This document shows, one piece after another, positions 9,359 to 18,948 of a stretch of 64,000 nucleotides of DNA. The number at the start of each line of letters is the position of its first letter. Position 1 is the stretch's first letter. The stretch spans positions 1-64,000 of the forward strand of contig CALKBZ010000008.1 of the NCBI GenBank assembly GCA_937775295.1, given 5' to 3'. The notes below the pieces were generated by a model. The model worked only from the letters and a program-made list of their open reading frames with translations, was not told the DNA's origin and made no database searches. A program made the position numbers and the translations under genes. The DNA is from an uncultured Opitutales bacterium. GTDB taxonomy: Bacteria; Verrucomicrobiota; Verrucomicrobiia; Opitutales; Coraliomargaritaceae.

Positions 9359-9410
9359 TACCTTTTAAATCGTAAGCTTTACGCTCCCACTGCGTTTTAA
9401 TTTAACCAAC

Positions 9411-10124
9411 ATGAATTCAAATTTAAAGAGCCCCGCGGCAAGCACCACATCGGCAACTACTCAGCCCGTGCTTGAAGTATCTGCGGTGCATAAAGCCTAC
9501 GGCAAGGTGGAGGTGCTGCATGGAGTCGATCTAACCATCGCCGCCGGCGAGCGCGTCGCACTAATGGGGCCGAGTGGTAGTGGTAAATCCACTCTACTCA
9601 ATTGCCTCTCTGGGATCGAACCGATCGATGCTGGAGCCATTCGAGTCGGCAGCTATGCACTGTCCCATGCCAGCGAATCTGAATTGGAGCGCTATCGGCG
9701 CGAGTGCATCGGCTACATCTTTCAATCCTTTCATTTATTGCCGACCCTCAGTGCACTCGAAAACATCGAACTTCCAGGGCAATTAATCGGCATGCCAACC
9801 GCCGAGCGAACCGAGCGTGTGCAGACCTTGCTCGATGCAGTGGGACTTACCCACCGAGCTGATCACAAGCCAGATGCGATGAGCGGTGGTGAGCGTCAAC
9901 GCGTGGCGATTGCACGCGCGATCATGCATCGCCCGCAGGTGATATTAGCCGACGAACCGACTGGCAGTTTAGATTCGACCAGTGGTGATCGCATCTTGGA
10001 TTTGCTGGAGTCCTTATCGCGCCAATATTCAATTGCACTGCTACTGGTGACCCACGAGTCGAGTGCGACGCGTATCTGTGAGCGTGTGGTGCACATGAAA
10101 GATGGTTGCATCGTAAACGCCTAG
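9411..10124 (+). CDS. ABC transporter ATP-binding protein (LolD/MacB type)
   Basis: 237 aa nucleotide-binding domain: Walker [10 protein letters not shown] (about 53-61), Q-loop FQSFHLLP, signature MSGGERQR (about 156-163), Walker [10 protein letters not shown], and switch histidine in LLVTHE. The sequence belongs to the o228/LolD/FtsE group, which drives mechanotransmission rather than classic transport. It is 15 bp upstream of an FtsX-type permease and forms an operon with it and a secreted AttH-like protein. Best guess is export or extraction of a lipid or lipoprotein-like ligand. Confidence 0.93.
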   Translation: MNSNLKSPAASTTSATTQPVLEVSAVHKAYGKVEVLHGVDLTIAAGERVALMGPSGSGKSTLLNCLSGIEPIDAGAIRVGSYALSHASESELERYRRECIGYIFQSFHLLPTLSALENIELPGQLIGMPTAERTERVQTLLDAVGLTHRADHKPDAMSGGERQRVAIARAIMHRPQVILADEPTGSLDSTSGDRILDLLESLSRQYSIALLLVTHESSATRICERVVHMKDGCIVNA

Positions 10125-10139
10125 GCACGCGCCTGAACT

Positions 10140-12725
10140 ATGCGTTTTTTTACAGAGTCACGGGTAGCCCTGTTGTTACTGCGCAAGCTGTCACTTCGGC
10201 ACTGGCGCACGAGCTGGGGCAGCTATCTCGTTCTTATCGCGATTGTCTCGATCGGCGTGGGTGCCTTCAGTGGAATACGACAAGCCATTCGAGCAGCATC
10301 TGCTAATTTCTCTTTATTTAACGAAGCCGTCTCAGGACGGAGCGATTTTTTAATTCGCTCCGCGCAGGGACCGATTTCCAGTCACGACCTCGAGTCGCTG
10401 GCAGCGGTGGCGGCAAGTCCCGATTGGCATTTAGTGCCCGTAATTGAATCGTCGGTCGCGTTGCTGGATGAGTCTGGCGCAGCACGGCAGCAACTACGGC
10501 TAATCGGGCTCGATTTATTGTCGCTGGGTAATCTGCCCAACTTTCTTGAACGCGACTTCGACATTTCTGATGGCAACGGTGACTGGTGGTCAGCACTCGG
10601 CCCAAGCGATCAAGTGTGGATCACGCACAGTTTAGCGCGCAGTGCTGGACTCGTAAAAGACGATCGCATTGAAATCGTGTTTGGCGGGCTGCTGCGCACG
10701 ATTACAGTGGCAGGGATCCTAGGCGGCCCCGCAGATAATTTACCGGAAGATCTAATGATCGCGGATCTGCCTTCGGTTCAAAGCTGGGCAAAGCGTCCGG
10801 CCGAATTGAACCGCATTGAAGTGGTTGTGGCGGACACGAATCAGCGTGCGAAGCGAGACTTTTTGGCAGCGATTGAGGCGCGCATTCAGGCACAATTACC
10901 AGACGGGTATCGATTAGAACCTGCTGCTGAGCAAGCCGCGAAGCGTGCCAGCATGACCGAAGCCTTTCGCCTGAATTTGGTGATCTTGTCGCTGATCGCA
11001 ATGCTAGTGGCGGCCTATCTAATTTTACAGGCACTGGATGCAGCGGTCGTTCGCCGCAGGCACGAAATAGCCACATTGAAGAGCCTCGGTCTAAGTGCTC
11101 GCGTGCTGTTTGCCCTGAGTTTACTCGAGGCCAGCCTGATCGGGTTACTCGGATCTATCGGTGGCTTGGCCGTCGGTCACTTGCTGGCATTGGGCGCGGT
11201 TCACTTGCTGGCCGATACAGTCAATACGCTGTATTTCGCGACCTCGACGCAAGCGATCCAACTGAGCGCTCAGGATTGCTGGATCGGTCTGTCGCTGGGC
11301 ATGTGTTTCAGTTTACTAGCAGGATGGCTACCCGCTCGTGATGCGATGCAGACACCGCCGGCACAAATTCTGGCGCGTGGCGATTGGTCCCCGGGCTTCG
11401 CATGGCTGCGTCGACCCCAGATTGGCTTAAGCTTGTTGGCGCTTGGTGGCTTGGCGCTGCTCATACCGCCCCCTCAACTAGCAGGTGGGGCGAAGATGGC
11501 ACTTGGCGGATTTCTTGCGGCGGGTTGCTGGATCTTTGCGGGCGCACTTCTCTCCGGTCAGGTATTAACGCGACTCGCCCGGCTGCTCCAGCCGCTCAGC
11601 CCGCGCGTGGTTTGGCGGATCGCGGTCAGTCGCTTGGCCGATGGCTCGAGTCGCCATCGACTAGCTGTCGCAGGGTTAGTGGTCGCAGTGAGCATGGTCA
11701 CTGGTATGTTTCAAATGGTCGGCAGTTTTCGAGGCACGATTGAGGTCTGGTTCGATGTCCGCTTTCAAGCCGACTTGTATGTTTCCGAGCGTGGCGTTAC
11801 TAGCCAAGGCAACGTGAATGGCATCACACCGGAAGTGCTACAATCACTCTCAATGGTACCGGAGCTGGCATTCATGGATGCGCTCTACATCCAGCAAGTC
11901 GAGGGCCCCATTGGTGTGACGACGCTTGCAGGCGCAGATTTTTCGATTTGGGAAGAAGGCCGCGTCGAACAGATTTGGCTGAGTCCACCAGGGACGTTTA
12001 CCGAGATCGAGGGCGCCGAGCCGGCCTACGTCAGCGAAACATTTGCTCGGCGCTTTAATGTGATGGATGGCGGAATCGTCGAACTTTCCACAACGACTGG
12101 CCCGCGACAAGTGGCAGTGATGGGCATCTTCGCCGACTACGGCAACGAGTTTGGAGCAGCAGTAGTCGATGTCCCCGTTTGGCAAGAATGGACCCAGCGC
12201 CAGCGCCCGATCAATACCACGCTGTACTTACAACCAGACGTTACAGTGAATACAGTAAGAGATCGCCTGCGCCTAGAATATCCCGGACTGGACTTCCGCA
12301 ATTCGCAGGAGCTTCGCACCTTGGCGTTGGGAATTTTCAATGACACCTTTCGAGTCACCGCCGCCTTAAATGGGATCGGCATCACGGTCGCCTTTATCGG
12401 CCTCTTATTGGGGCTGATGGCGATCTTTGAGGAATCTGCGCAAACATGGCGCACTTTAAAACAACTCGGCATCAGTTATAAACAACTACTACTGACCGCT
12501 GGCATCGAAGGCGCTGGCATCGCGTTAGCGGCATACATCAGCGGCACCCTGATGGGCCTCGCATTGGGGGCGATCTTGATCAAAGTCATCAATGTGCAAT
12601 CTTTTGGATGGTCGCTGTTATGGCAACTACCGCTCGGCAGTTTTGCTCTGCTAGGACTCATGATGGTCATGACTGGTTTTATCTGTGGAGTCGGCACAGC
12701 AGCCTGGTGGCACAAAAAGAAATAA
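10140..12725 (+). CDS. FtsX-family ABC transporter permease, duplicated form
   Basis: 861 aa. It begins with a transmembrane segment (about 20-45), then a large periplasmic domain, a three-helix FtsX core at about 275-410, two short helices near 425-480, a second N-terminal-type helix near 515-540, a second periplasmic domain, and a final three-helix core at about 735-855. This 10-helix duplicated layout is that of YbbP-like permeases. The stop codon overlaps the next start (TAATG), indicating translational coupling. Works with the ATPase just upstream. Confidence 0.9.
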   Translation: MRFFTESRVALLLLRKLSLRHWRTSWGSYLVLIAIVSIGVGAFSGIRQAIRAASANFSLFNEAVSGRSDFLIRSAQGPISSHDLESLAAVAASPDWHLVPVIESSVALLDESGAARQQLRLIGLDLLSLGNLPNFLERDFDISDGNGDWWSALGPSDQVWITHSLARSAGLVKDDRIEIVFGGLLRTITVAGILGGPADNLPEDLMIADLPSVQSWAKRPAELNRIEVVVADTNQRAKRDFLAAIEARIQAQLPDGYRLEPAAEQAAKRASMTEAFRLNLVILSLIAMLVAAYLILQALDAAVVRRRHEIATLKSLGLSARVLFALSLLEASLIGLLGSIGGLAVGHLLALGAVHLLADTVNTLYFATSTQAIQLSAQDCWIGLSLGMCFSLLAGWLPARDAMQTPPAQILARGDWSPGFAWLRRPQIGLSLLALGGLALLIPPPQLAGGAKMALGGFLAAGCWIFAGALLSGQVLTRLARLLQPLSPRVVWRIAVSRLADGSSRHRLAVAGLVVAVSMVTGMFQMVGSFRGTIEVWFDVRFQADLYVSERGVTSQGNVNGITPEVLQSLSMVPELAFMDALYIQQVEGPIGVTTLAGADFSIWEEGRVEQIWLSPPGTFTEIEGAEPAYVSETFARRFNVMDGGIVELSTTTGPRQVAVMGIFADYGNEFGAAVVDVPVWQEWTQRQRPINTTLYLQPDVTVNTVRDRLRLEYPGLDFRNSQELRTLALGIFNDTFRVTAALNGIGITVAFIGLLLGLMAIFEESAQTWRTLKQLGISYKQLLLTAGIEGAGIALAAYISGTLMGLALGAILIKVINVQSFGWSLLWQLPLGSFALLGLMMVMTGFICGVGTAAWWHKKK

Positions 12726-13873
12726 TGCATATGTGCCGTATTCTAATCATTCTATTTACCTTGGCGTTTAACTCCCTCTGGGCGGAGTTGGAGTGGATAC
12801 AACCGCCCGCCTTTACGGACAAAGGCTATCGTGTCCCGCAACCCGATTATCAACCGAACTTACCCAAAGACCTCGGCGCCCATCCGGATTATGCAATCGA
12901 ATGGTGGTATTGGGTGGGGCATTTGGAAGCGATCGACTCGGACCAGACCTTCGGATTTCAATCGACCGTGTTCCGACTGGCGGGTGATCCGCAGCAGTTA
13001 GATGCAAGTGATGACGCACATTTTGGCCGTAATCAGTTGTACATGTCGCACTTCGCCTTGAGTGACATTTCCCAGCAACGCTACATTCACGCGGAGCGAA
13101 TCGTTCGCAATGGTTGGCAAGCCAATGCTGCCGAGCAGGGCTTGCAAATTTCCGCGGGGCCGATCAGCGCGCACTGGAATGAGCCTGCACAGGCGATCGA
13201 GATGCAGCTCAATTATCCCGGCGACACACGCTTAACGATGACGATGACGCCACGTAAACCAATGTTGATTTTTGGCGAACGCGGCTTGAGCCGAAAAGGT
13301 GCAGACCCGGCTGCGGTGAGTTGGTATTGGACGTATTCACGACTCGACGTGACCGGGACGCTTACACGTGGCGACACGACCATCGCGTTGCAAGGCATGG
13401 CATGGATGGACCACGAAATCTCGTCCAGTCAACTGGGAGGCGATTTGGATGGCTGGGACTGGACTGCGATTCATTTGGACAATGGCACCGAGTTAAAAGC
13501 CTACCGCCTGCGCCGTCCCAATGGCGGCAGCGATCCATGGTCCGCGGTATATTGGATCGATGTTCAAGGCCAACATTATTCGGTCTATGCCGAAGGCTTC
13601 AAATGGAAGACCGTCAGCACTTGGACGAGCCCGCACACAGGGCTTCGCTATCCAACTGAAGTCAAGATTCTGGCCACCAATCCGACCTCCAACCAGTTGG
13701 AGACCTACCACCTACGCCCGAAGCTAGACGATCAAGAGTTTACCGGCAATGCCAGCAGCAATGCCTACTGGGAAGGCGCCTGCGATGTGTTTGATGCACA
13801 AGGCAAGCGCATCGGCCAAGCCTATCTAGAACTCGCCGGGTACGGCGACGGGCTTCGCGGCAAGCTCAACTAA
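12725..13873 (+). CDS. Secreted AttH/CrtC-like lipocalin-fold hydrolase
   Basis: 382 aa from ATG 12725, with a signal peptide of about 20 residues (MCRILIILFTLAFNSLWA). The mature start DYAIEWWYWVGHL is the hallmark of the AttH / carotenoid 1,2-hydratase-like family, followed by FGFQSTVFRL and later GMAWMDHEISSSQL and LDGWDWTAIHLDNG. Known relatives include AttH, encoded with ABC genes in Agrobacterium. The same linkage here, with a one-base overlap to the permease, suggests it delivers or modifies the transporter's hydrophobic ligand in the periplasm. Enzymatic activity is unproven for most members. Confidence 0.85.
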   Translation: MHMCRILIILFTLAFNSLWAELEWIQPPAFTDKGYRVPQPDYQPNLPKDLGAHPDYAIEWWYWVGHLEAIDSDQTFGFQSTVFRLAGDPQQLDASDDAHFGRNQLYMSHFALSDISQQRYIHAERIVRNGWQANAAEQGLQISAGPISAHWNEPAQAIEMQLNYPGDTRLTMTMTPRKPMLIFGERGLSRKGADPAAVSWYWTYSRLDVTGTLTRGDTTIALQGMAWMDHEISSSQLGGDLDGWDWTAIHLDNGTELKAYRLRRPNGGSDPWSAVYWIDVQGQHYSVYAEGFKWKTVSTWTSPHTGLRYPTEVKILATNPTSNQLETYHLRPKLDDQEFTGNASSNAYWEGACDVFDAQGKRIGQAYLELAGYGDGLRGKLN

Positions 13874-14478
13874 ACAACAAAGCCCTGCGCCAACTTCACG
13901 GCAAACACGCCGAAGTTACTCGCCGCATGCGCCAACATGCAGGGGAACAGTGAGCGATTCTTATTCCACGGGCCAAAGCGCAGCGCGTAGAACCAGAGCG
14001 AATTGGCCAATAATATCCCCGTCGTAAAAAAGGCCTTGGTCGTGAAAGTCCACGCAAAGGCTTCGCCTTCTTCATTGCTCCAGAAGTGGCCATGAATGAT
14101 GGCAAAAATCAACGAGAAGCCGACACAACTGCCGATCAGCGCCGCACGTCCTTTATTGTCTACCACCAAATAGCCGCGAAAGATCACCTCCTCCACAATC
14201 CCCGCGCCGAGGATCGCAAATACAAAATACCACACCATCTCGCTCTGCTCGGAGGCGATACCCAAAGCAATTTCACCGCCGGTCTCGGCAGCCAAAATCA
14301 ACAACGCGCCAATCACTGCGATGCCATACAGCCCCCAAGAAGCCGAGGTCGCACCCGGCATCCCCCTGGGATCCGTCTGACCCGAGGTCTGGTTCGACTG
14401 ATAGTCTCCCCAATACATGTAACCCACGTAGGCAGCGACGCCGACGTAGAGTAAGATCATAAAAGGAGATTCGTTCAT
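13870..14478 (-). CDS. CPBP family intramembrane glutamic protease
   Basis: 202 aa with about five or six hydrophobic helices. The CAAX-protease/bacteriocin-processing (CPBP, Abi) motifs are present: EEVIFRG after a membrane segment (motif 1), FAIIHGHF (motif 2), and MLAHAASNFGVF (motif 3). It would cut a membrane or prenylated substrate inside the bilayer. It is convergent with and overlaps the AttH-like gene by 4 bp at the 3' ends. No bacteriocin genes are nearby, so the substrate is unknown. Confidence 0.85.
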   Translation of the reverse strand: MNESPFMILLYVGVAAYVGYMYWGDYQSNQTSGQTDPRGMPGATSASWGLYGIAVIGALLILAAETGGEIALGIASEQSEMVWYFVFAILGAGIVEEVIFRGYLVVDNKGRAALIGSCVGFSLIFAIIHGHFWSNEEGEAFAWTFTTKAFFTTGILLANSLWFYALRFGPWNKNRSLFPCMLAHAASNFGVFAVKLAQGFVV

Positions 14479-14583
14479 AAAAAGATGCCTAATTAATAAT
14501 GGCGAATAACTGATAAATGCTCAGACCTAATCCGTCGCTCACTTATTACTCTCACTCCTCACTGCCACTTATTCGCTTCGCGA

Positions 14584-14955
14584 CTAGATGTGCCGCGAGT
14601 CGTCTTCGTCTTTGGCTACGTAGCCACTCTCTTGGCGATCATGGTTGACCTTGTTCTTTTTAGTGTAGGCTGCATGCACATCTTCTGGAGTCATACCGAG
14701 CACCTGAGCCAATGAGATCACGAAGTGAAATAGGTCCACCACTTCGACCTTGGCATTCTGCTCGTCGAATTCCTGATATTTCGCCCACCACTTCCAGGGC
14801 ACCGAATCAATCAGCTCAGACATTTCCTGCTGCATCGCGCGTGTGTAGTTCAACACCCACTTGGTCTTTTCTTCGTCCGACATATTGTCGGTGTCCACGC
14901 CAATGCGCTTGTTCAACGCGTTCTGAAGATCAAAAAGTTCGTCAAATTTATCCAT
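14584..14955 (-). CDS. dUTP diphosphatase, dimeric all-alpha (MazG superfamily) type
   Basis: 123 aa. The pattern LFDLQNALNKRIGVDT, then EMSELIDSVPWKWWAK and EVVDLFHFVISLAQVLGM, matches dimeric dUTPases. The ExxE and ExxD clusters bind Mg2+ ions, and WKWW packs the base. It would hydrolyse dUTP to dUMP and PPi, keeping uracil out of DNA and feeding dTMP synthesis. It is monocistronic as far as the sequence shows. Confidence 0.88.
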   Translation of the reverse strand: MDKFDELFDLQNALNKRIGVDTDNMSDEEKTKWVLNYTRAMQQEMSELIDSVPWKWWAKYQEFDEQNAKVEVVDLFHFVISLAQVLGMTPEDVHAAYTKKNKVNHDRQESGYVAKDEDDSRHI

Positions 14956-15020
14956 TTATTATGCTTAGGTTCGGCCGCCCCCTCAGGCAAGTGCAAAGAG
15001 GCAGCCAAGTTTGCCGCACT

Positions 15021-15125
15021 CTTAATCTTAATCCTAATCCTAATCATACTCCTAATCCCCCGATAATCTCCCTCAGAATGTAAAAATGAGTAGGATTAAG
15101 ATTAAGAGTATGATTAAGATTAAGC
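15021..15125. repeat. Telomere-like (CTTAATC/CCTAAT)n inverted repeat
   Basis: Left arm at 15021-15057 consists of CTTAATC, CCTAATC and CATACTC words. The right arm at 15090-15124 is its near-complement (GGATTAAG, ATTAAGAGTATG, ATTAAG). The loop is about 30 bp. It lies between the divergent dUTPase and SNF2 genes and could form a long hairpin. The next 38 bp (15127-15163) are a CTCAACTCTCAG-type low-complexity tract. Confidence 0.8.
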
Positions 15126-15173
15126 CCCTCAACTCTCAGCTCTCAGACCTCAGCTCTTTTCCTCGCGCCTCGC

Positions 15174-17816
15174 ATGCACAGCCAACTCGAACTCACCCCA
15201 CACGGCGTCGTCATTTGCCGCGACGACGCACACAAAGAGTTAACTGTGTTCCGCGAGTCTGAGGCGGCTGGCCTGATTCGTATCGCAGGCCAAAAGCTGT
15301 CGCCGGAAGTCGATGCCTCCGTCCTCTATTGGAAAGGATTCACTGAGCACTTCATCCGCGCGCTCTGCCAAGCTCCTGCGGATCGCGAAAACGAACTACA
15401 GGTCGATCCACCCGCTGCGGGCGAACTCTCAGACATTATTCTCAATGCACCCCCCATACGCGGCGCGGAATACCTGAGCCTCGACGTGCTGCGAGCGCTC
15501 TGGCAACGACTCCTCGATTGGACCCGCGCGGAGCTCGAAATCAAGCCCGATTTAACCAGCCTGCTCGCAACGCACGCCCCACTGTGGTCACGTGTCGGCC
15601 GCGTTACCCTGCATCTCGCCGAAAACAACAGTGACCCAGAGTATCCATTCGCCTTCATGGCATCGTATGCATCGGGCCTCAGCAAAAGCGGTCGCCTGCA
15701 GCAAGTCCCCCTCGGCAAAGCACTCAAAGAATACGCGGGCACCAACAACAAATCCGCCCTGCTCAAACTGCTCGCGCCGATCAACGCCGCGACGAAACAG
15801 TGCAAACTCCTCGCCGATCTAGTCGAGACGCAGGACATCTATCATCCTCTCGTCTGGCTTCCCTCTGAGGCCTACGCATTTCTGCAGAGCGTGCCCGAGC
15901 TCGAAGATGCTGGCCTGCTCGTGCGCCTGCCAGATTGGTGGAAAAAACGCACCCGTCGCCCACAAGTCGCCGCCAAGATCGGCTCGGCCAAACGTAGTTC
16001 CGTCGGTGAATACGGCCTGCTCGATGTCACACTCAATGTGGAAGTCGATGGCCACGCGCTCAGTACCGAAGAAATCGAAGCACTCTTGGCTGGCGACGAC
16101 GGACTCATCCTACTGCGCGGGCAATGGGTCGAAGTCGACCGCGAGAAGTTACAGCAAGCCCTCGCTCATTGGCGCCGGATCGCAGCGCACGGCGACATCT
16201 CCTTCGCCACAGGCATGCGTTGGCTAGCGGGTGCACCTGCCGACTTAGCCTCGAGCGGCGATACCAGCGAAGTCTGCCACGAATGGGCCTTTGCCGAACC
16301 GGGCGAAGCATTGACCGAACTACTGCAACAGCTCAAAGACCCCGCGCAACTCGCCCCGCCTGACACCTTGCTCGCCACACTTCGCCCCTACCAACAAGCC
16401 GGCCTCGACTGGCTGTGGTTGTGCACGCAAACAGGCCTCGGCGCTTGCTTGGCAGACGACATGGGCCTCGGCAAAACGATTCAGTTACTGGCGGCCTTAC
16501 TGCGCAAACAGCAACAAACCCCACACGCCGCAGCGGCACTGCTCGTAGTGCCCGCCTCCCTGATTGGTAATTGGCAACGCGAAGCCGAAACATTCGCGCC
16601 CTCCCTGCGTCTGTTCATCGCACACCCATCCGAATGCCCCAAGGCCATGCTGCACACGGCACCCACCGAACAGCTTGCGAACGCAGATCTCGTCATCACC
16701 ACCTACGGCATGCTCAGCCGCCTCGACTGGCCAGCGCAGACCGACTGGAGCTGGGTGGCGCTGGACGAAGCGCAGGCGATCAAAAATCACACTTCCCGCC
16801 AGAGCAAAGCGGTCCGCGCACTGAAAGCAGACGCCCGCATTGCCCTGACTGGCACGCCGATCGAAAACACCCTTGGCGATCTCTGGTCCTTGTTTGACTT
16901 CATTAACCCCGGCCTGCTCGGCAGCTCTGGGCAATTTGCAAAGTTCGCTCAAGGCCTGAGTCAATCAACTGGAGAGCACTACGCGCCACTACGCCGACTG
17001 GTCAGCCCTTACATTTTGCGGCGCCTCAAGACCGACAAGTCAATCATCAGTGACTTGCCGGAAAAGACCGAGATGAAAGTCTTTTGTGGGCTCAGCGCAG
17101 AGCAAGCAAAGCTCTATCAGCACACCCTAAAAACACTCAAACAAGAACTAGCAGCGACCACAGGCATCCAGCGCAAGGGGCTCGTGCTCAGCTATCTAAT
17201 GCGCTTCAAACAGATCTGCAACCACCCCGACCAACTGACAGGCGCTGGTGAATACGCGACCAAGCACAGCGCCAAGCTCCTGCGGCTGGCCGAACTAGGC
17301 AGCCAGATCGAATCGCGCGGCGAGAAGATGCTGATCTTCACCCAATTCCGCGAAATGACCGAGCCACTGGCCGACTGCCTCGCCGCCATCTTTGGCCGCA
17401 GCGGCCTAGTCTTACACGGCGGCACGCCGATCAAGCAACGCCAACAAATGGTCGGGCGTTTCCAGCACGAAGAAGGCCCGCCCTTCTTCATTCTCTCGCT
17501 CAAAGCCGGTGGCACCGGGCTCAACCTCACCGCCGCCAACCACGTCGTGCACTTTGACCGCTGGTGGAATCCCGCCATCGAGAACCAAGCCACCGACCGC
17601 GCGTTCCGCATCGGCCAAAAGCGCAACGTGTTGGTGCACAAATTTATCACTCGCGGCACACTTGAGGAAAAAATTGACCGTATGATCTCGGAGAAACAAA
17701 GCACCGCCGATCAAATTTTAACTGGAAATGCCGAGAAATCGTTGACCGAGCTCAACAATGACGAACTCTTAGACCTCATCCGGCTCGATCTATCACATAC
17801 CAATACCACACTATGA
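15174..17816 (+). CDS. SNF2-family DNA translocase/helicase
   Basis: 880 aa. An N-terminal region of about 400 residues without clear motifs is followed by a complete Swi2/Snf2 ATPase: LRPYQQAGLDWLW, Walker A DDMGLGKTIQLL (near 428), Walker B LDEAQAIKN (a DEAH variant), LTGTPIEN, then lobe 2 with GGTGLNLTAANHV, DRWWNPAIE and QATDRAFRIGQ (motif VI). It belongs to the bacterial RapA/HepA-like group and probably remodels protein-DNA or polymerase complexes. It overlaps by 4 bp with a SWIM zinc-finger gene, its usual partner. Confidence 0.93.
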   Translation: MHSQLELTPHGVVICRDDAHKELTVFRESEAAGLIRIAGQKLSPEVDASVLYWKGFTEHFIRALCQAPADRENELQVDPPAAGELSDIILNAPPIRGAEYLSLDVLRALWQRLLDWTRAELEIKPDLTSLLATHAPLWSRVGRVTLHLAENNSDPEYPFAFMASYASGLSKSGRLQQVPLGKALKEYAGTNNKSALLKLLAPINAATKQCKLLADLVETQDIYHPLVWLPSEAYAFLQSVPELEDAGLLVRLPDWWKKRTRRPQVAAKIGSAKRSSVGEYGLLDVTLNVEVDGHALSTEEIEALLAGDDGLILLRGQWVEVDREKLQQALAHWRRIAAHGDISFATGMRWLAGAPADLASSGDTSEVCHEWAFAEPGEALTELLQQLKDPAQLAPPDTLLATLRPYQQAGLDWLWLCTQTGLGACLADDMGLGKTIQLLAALLRKQQQTPHAAAALLVVPASLIGNWQREAETFAPSLRLFIAHPSECPKAMLHTAPTEQLANADLVITTYGMLSRLDWPAQTDWSWVALDEAQAIKNHTSRQSKAVRALKADARIALTGTPIENTLGDLWSLFDFINPGLLGSSGQFAKFAQGLSQSTGEHYAPLRRLVSPYILRRLKTDKSIISDLPEKTEMKVFCGLSAEQAKLYQHTLKTLKQELAATTGIQRKGLVLSYLMRFKQICNHPDQLTGAGEYATKHSAKLLRLAELGSQIESRGEKMLIFTQFREMTEPLADCLAAIFGRSGLVLHGGTPIKQRQQMVGRFQHEEGPPFFILSLKAGGTGLNLTAANHVVHFDRWWNPAIENQATDRAFRIGQKRNVLVHKFITRGTLEEKIDRMISEKQSTADQILTGNAEKSLTELNNDELLDLIRLDLSHTNTTL

Positions 17817-18541
17817 GCTGGGACGAATTCAGTGACCACAAACCGCCTTCTGCAGCGCAGTTACGGGCTCAAGCCCAACAACGCATCCAAGTCCTCACCG
17901 ATGAGGGCTACCAGCTAACTCCGATCCCCACTGGCTCGCGCAACGGGCCGATCGCGAAAAGCTTCTGGGGCAAAGCATGGTGCAAACACCTCGAAGCCTT
18001 CAGCGATTACGAATATCGCCTCCCTCGCGGCCGCAGCTACGTGCGCAATGGTGCAGTCGTTGACTTAAAGATCGAACCTCAAGTCGTGACCGCGCTGGTC
18101 AACGGCTCCGAAATCTACGAGTTGACCGTCAACATCGATGCCCTTGATCCCGAAAAGTGGGCAGCAATCAAAGCGCGCTGCCAAGGTAAGATCGGCTCAC
18201 TGGTCGAGCTGCTAAAGGGCAAACTCTCCGACGAGATAATGTCACTAGTCATGGACGCGGAACATGGACTCTTCCCAAAGCCCCAGGAAATCCACTTTAA
18301 CTGCAACTGCCCCGACTGGGCAGACATGTGCAAACACGTCGCCGCCTCGCTGTATGGAGTCGGCGTGCGCCTCGACGAATCCCCCGAGCTACTGTTCAAA
18401 CTGCGCGGCGTCGACCATACCGAACTGATCACGCTTGGCGCCGCTGTCAGCGATATGACCAAACCAACGGCCTCGCGCCGCCGACGCACCTTGGATAGCG
18501 ATGCCGTCAACGACGTGTTTGGGCTCGATTTGGACGATTAA
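17813..18541 (+). CDS. SWIM zinc-finger protein paired with SNF2 helicase
   Basis: 242 aa. The SWIM motif CxCxnCxH is visible as CNCPDWADMCKHVAA near residues 164-178. The N-terminal part includes SFWGKAWCKHLEAFSDYEYRL, typical of the proteins encoded with bacterial SNF2 ATPases. The start codon overlaps the SNF2 stop (ATGA), so the two proteins are probably made together, the SWIM protein supplying nucleic-acid or protein binding. The direct biochemical role is unknown. Confidence 0.88.
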   Translation: MSWDEFSDHKPPSAAQLRAQAQQRIQVLTDEGYQLTPIPTGSRNGPIAKSFWGKAWCKHLEAFSDYEYRLPRGRSYVRNGAVVDLKIEPQVVTALVNGSEIYELTVNIDALDPEKWAAIKARCQGKIGSLVELLKGKLSDEIMSLVMDAEHGLFPKPQEIHFNCNCPDWADMCKHVAASLYGVGVRLDESPELLFKLRGVDHTELITLGAAVSDMTKPTASRRRRTLDSDAVNDVFGLDLDD

Positions 18542-18948
18542 GAACCAAAGTAGCAGCGACTTGCAGTCGCTTTGCACCCGGCAAAGTCAAGTGTGGAACG
18601 AGCTGCCCGAAGGGAGCTTGTTTAAGCGGCAACCGATGCACGCCCAACTGCAAGCAGGTGCAGCGCGCACCACAACACTACCACTCCTCACGACGACTTA
18701 CACGCTCGCCAACACAGAATCGTCTGATTTTTAACACTTGCCGCGTAAAAATTACTAGGCTAACTATATTTTCTCGATACGTGACTCACCTCGAATCCAA
18801 TTACTCGGTTTCGACTTATGCGACTTCCCTGAAGATCGCCCCGATTGATCCGTGAGTCCGTATGATCGAGTCAAACACACGTGTTTGGCACGCTATGACT
18901 GTTCTAGCACGCCGAGCACCAATATAACATAAGTAACACATACATAAG
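18542..18948. other. 407-bp intergenic region with hairpins
   Basis: No gene is visible. At 18555-18571 a perfect hairpin AGCGACT-TGC-AGTCGCT lies just after the SWIM gene and may stop transcription, although no T-run follows. A second, AGCT-gCCC-GAA-GGG-AGCT, lies near 18600-18618. A possible sigma70 promoter TTGCCG-N17-TAACTA lies near 18738-18766, which would leave a leader of about 170 nt before the next gene. Confidence 0.4.
18555..18571. terminator. Hairpin after SNF2-SWIM operon
   Basis: Seven-bp perfect stem with a TGC loop, 14 bp past the SWIM stop codon. The lack of a T-tract makes intrinsic termination doubtful. Confidence 0.35.

Larger units (their letters stand above)
8580..9410. 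other. Gene-poor region with sulfatase debris and phrase-like repeats
   Basis: This 830-bp stretch holds the sulfatase fragment on minus (separate entry), a possible second gene scrap at 8983-9054, and AT-rich spacer. At 9190-9295 are degenerate word repeats of the GAACGTCCAACGTTG and GTTCAAAGTTGAGCG kind, also seen near 26570 and 62900. The last 60 bp before the ABC operon contain a good -10 box. Confidence 0.6.

Noticed and set aside
15021-15125. A chromosome end (telomere)
   Set aside because: The tract is short, inverted, and flanked on both sides by intact housekeeping-type genes.
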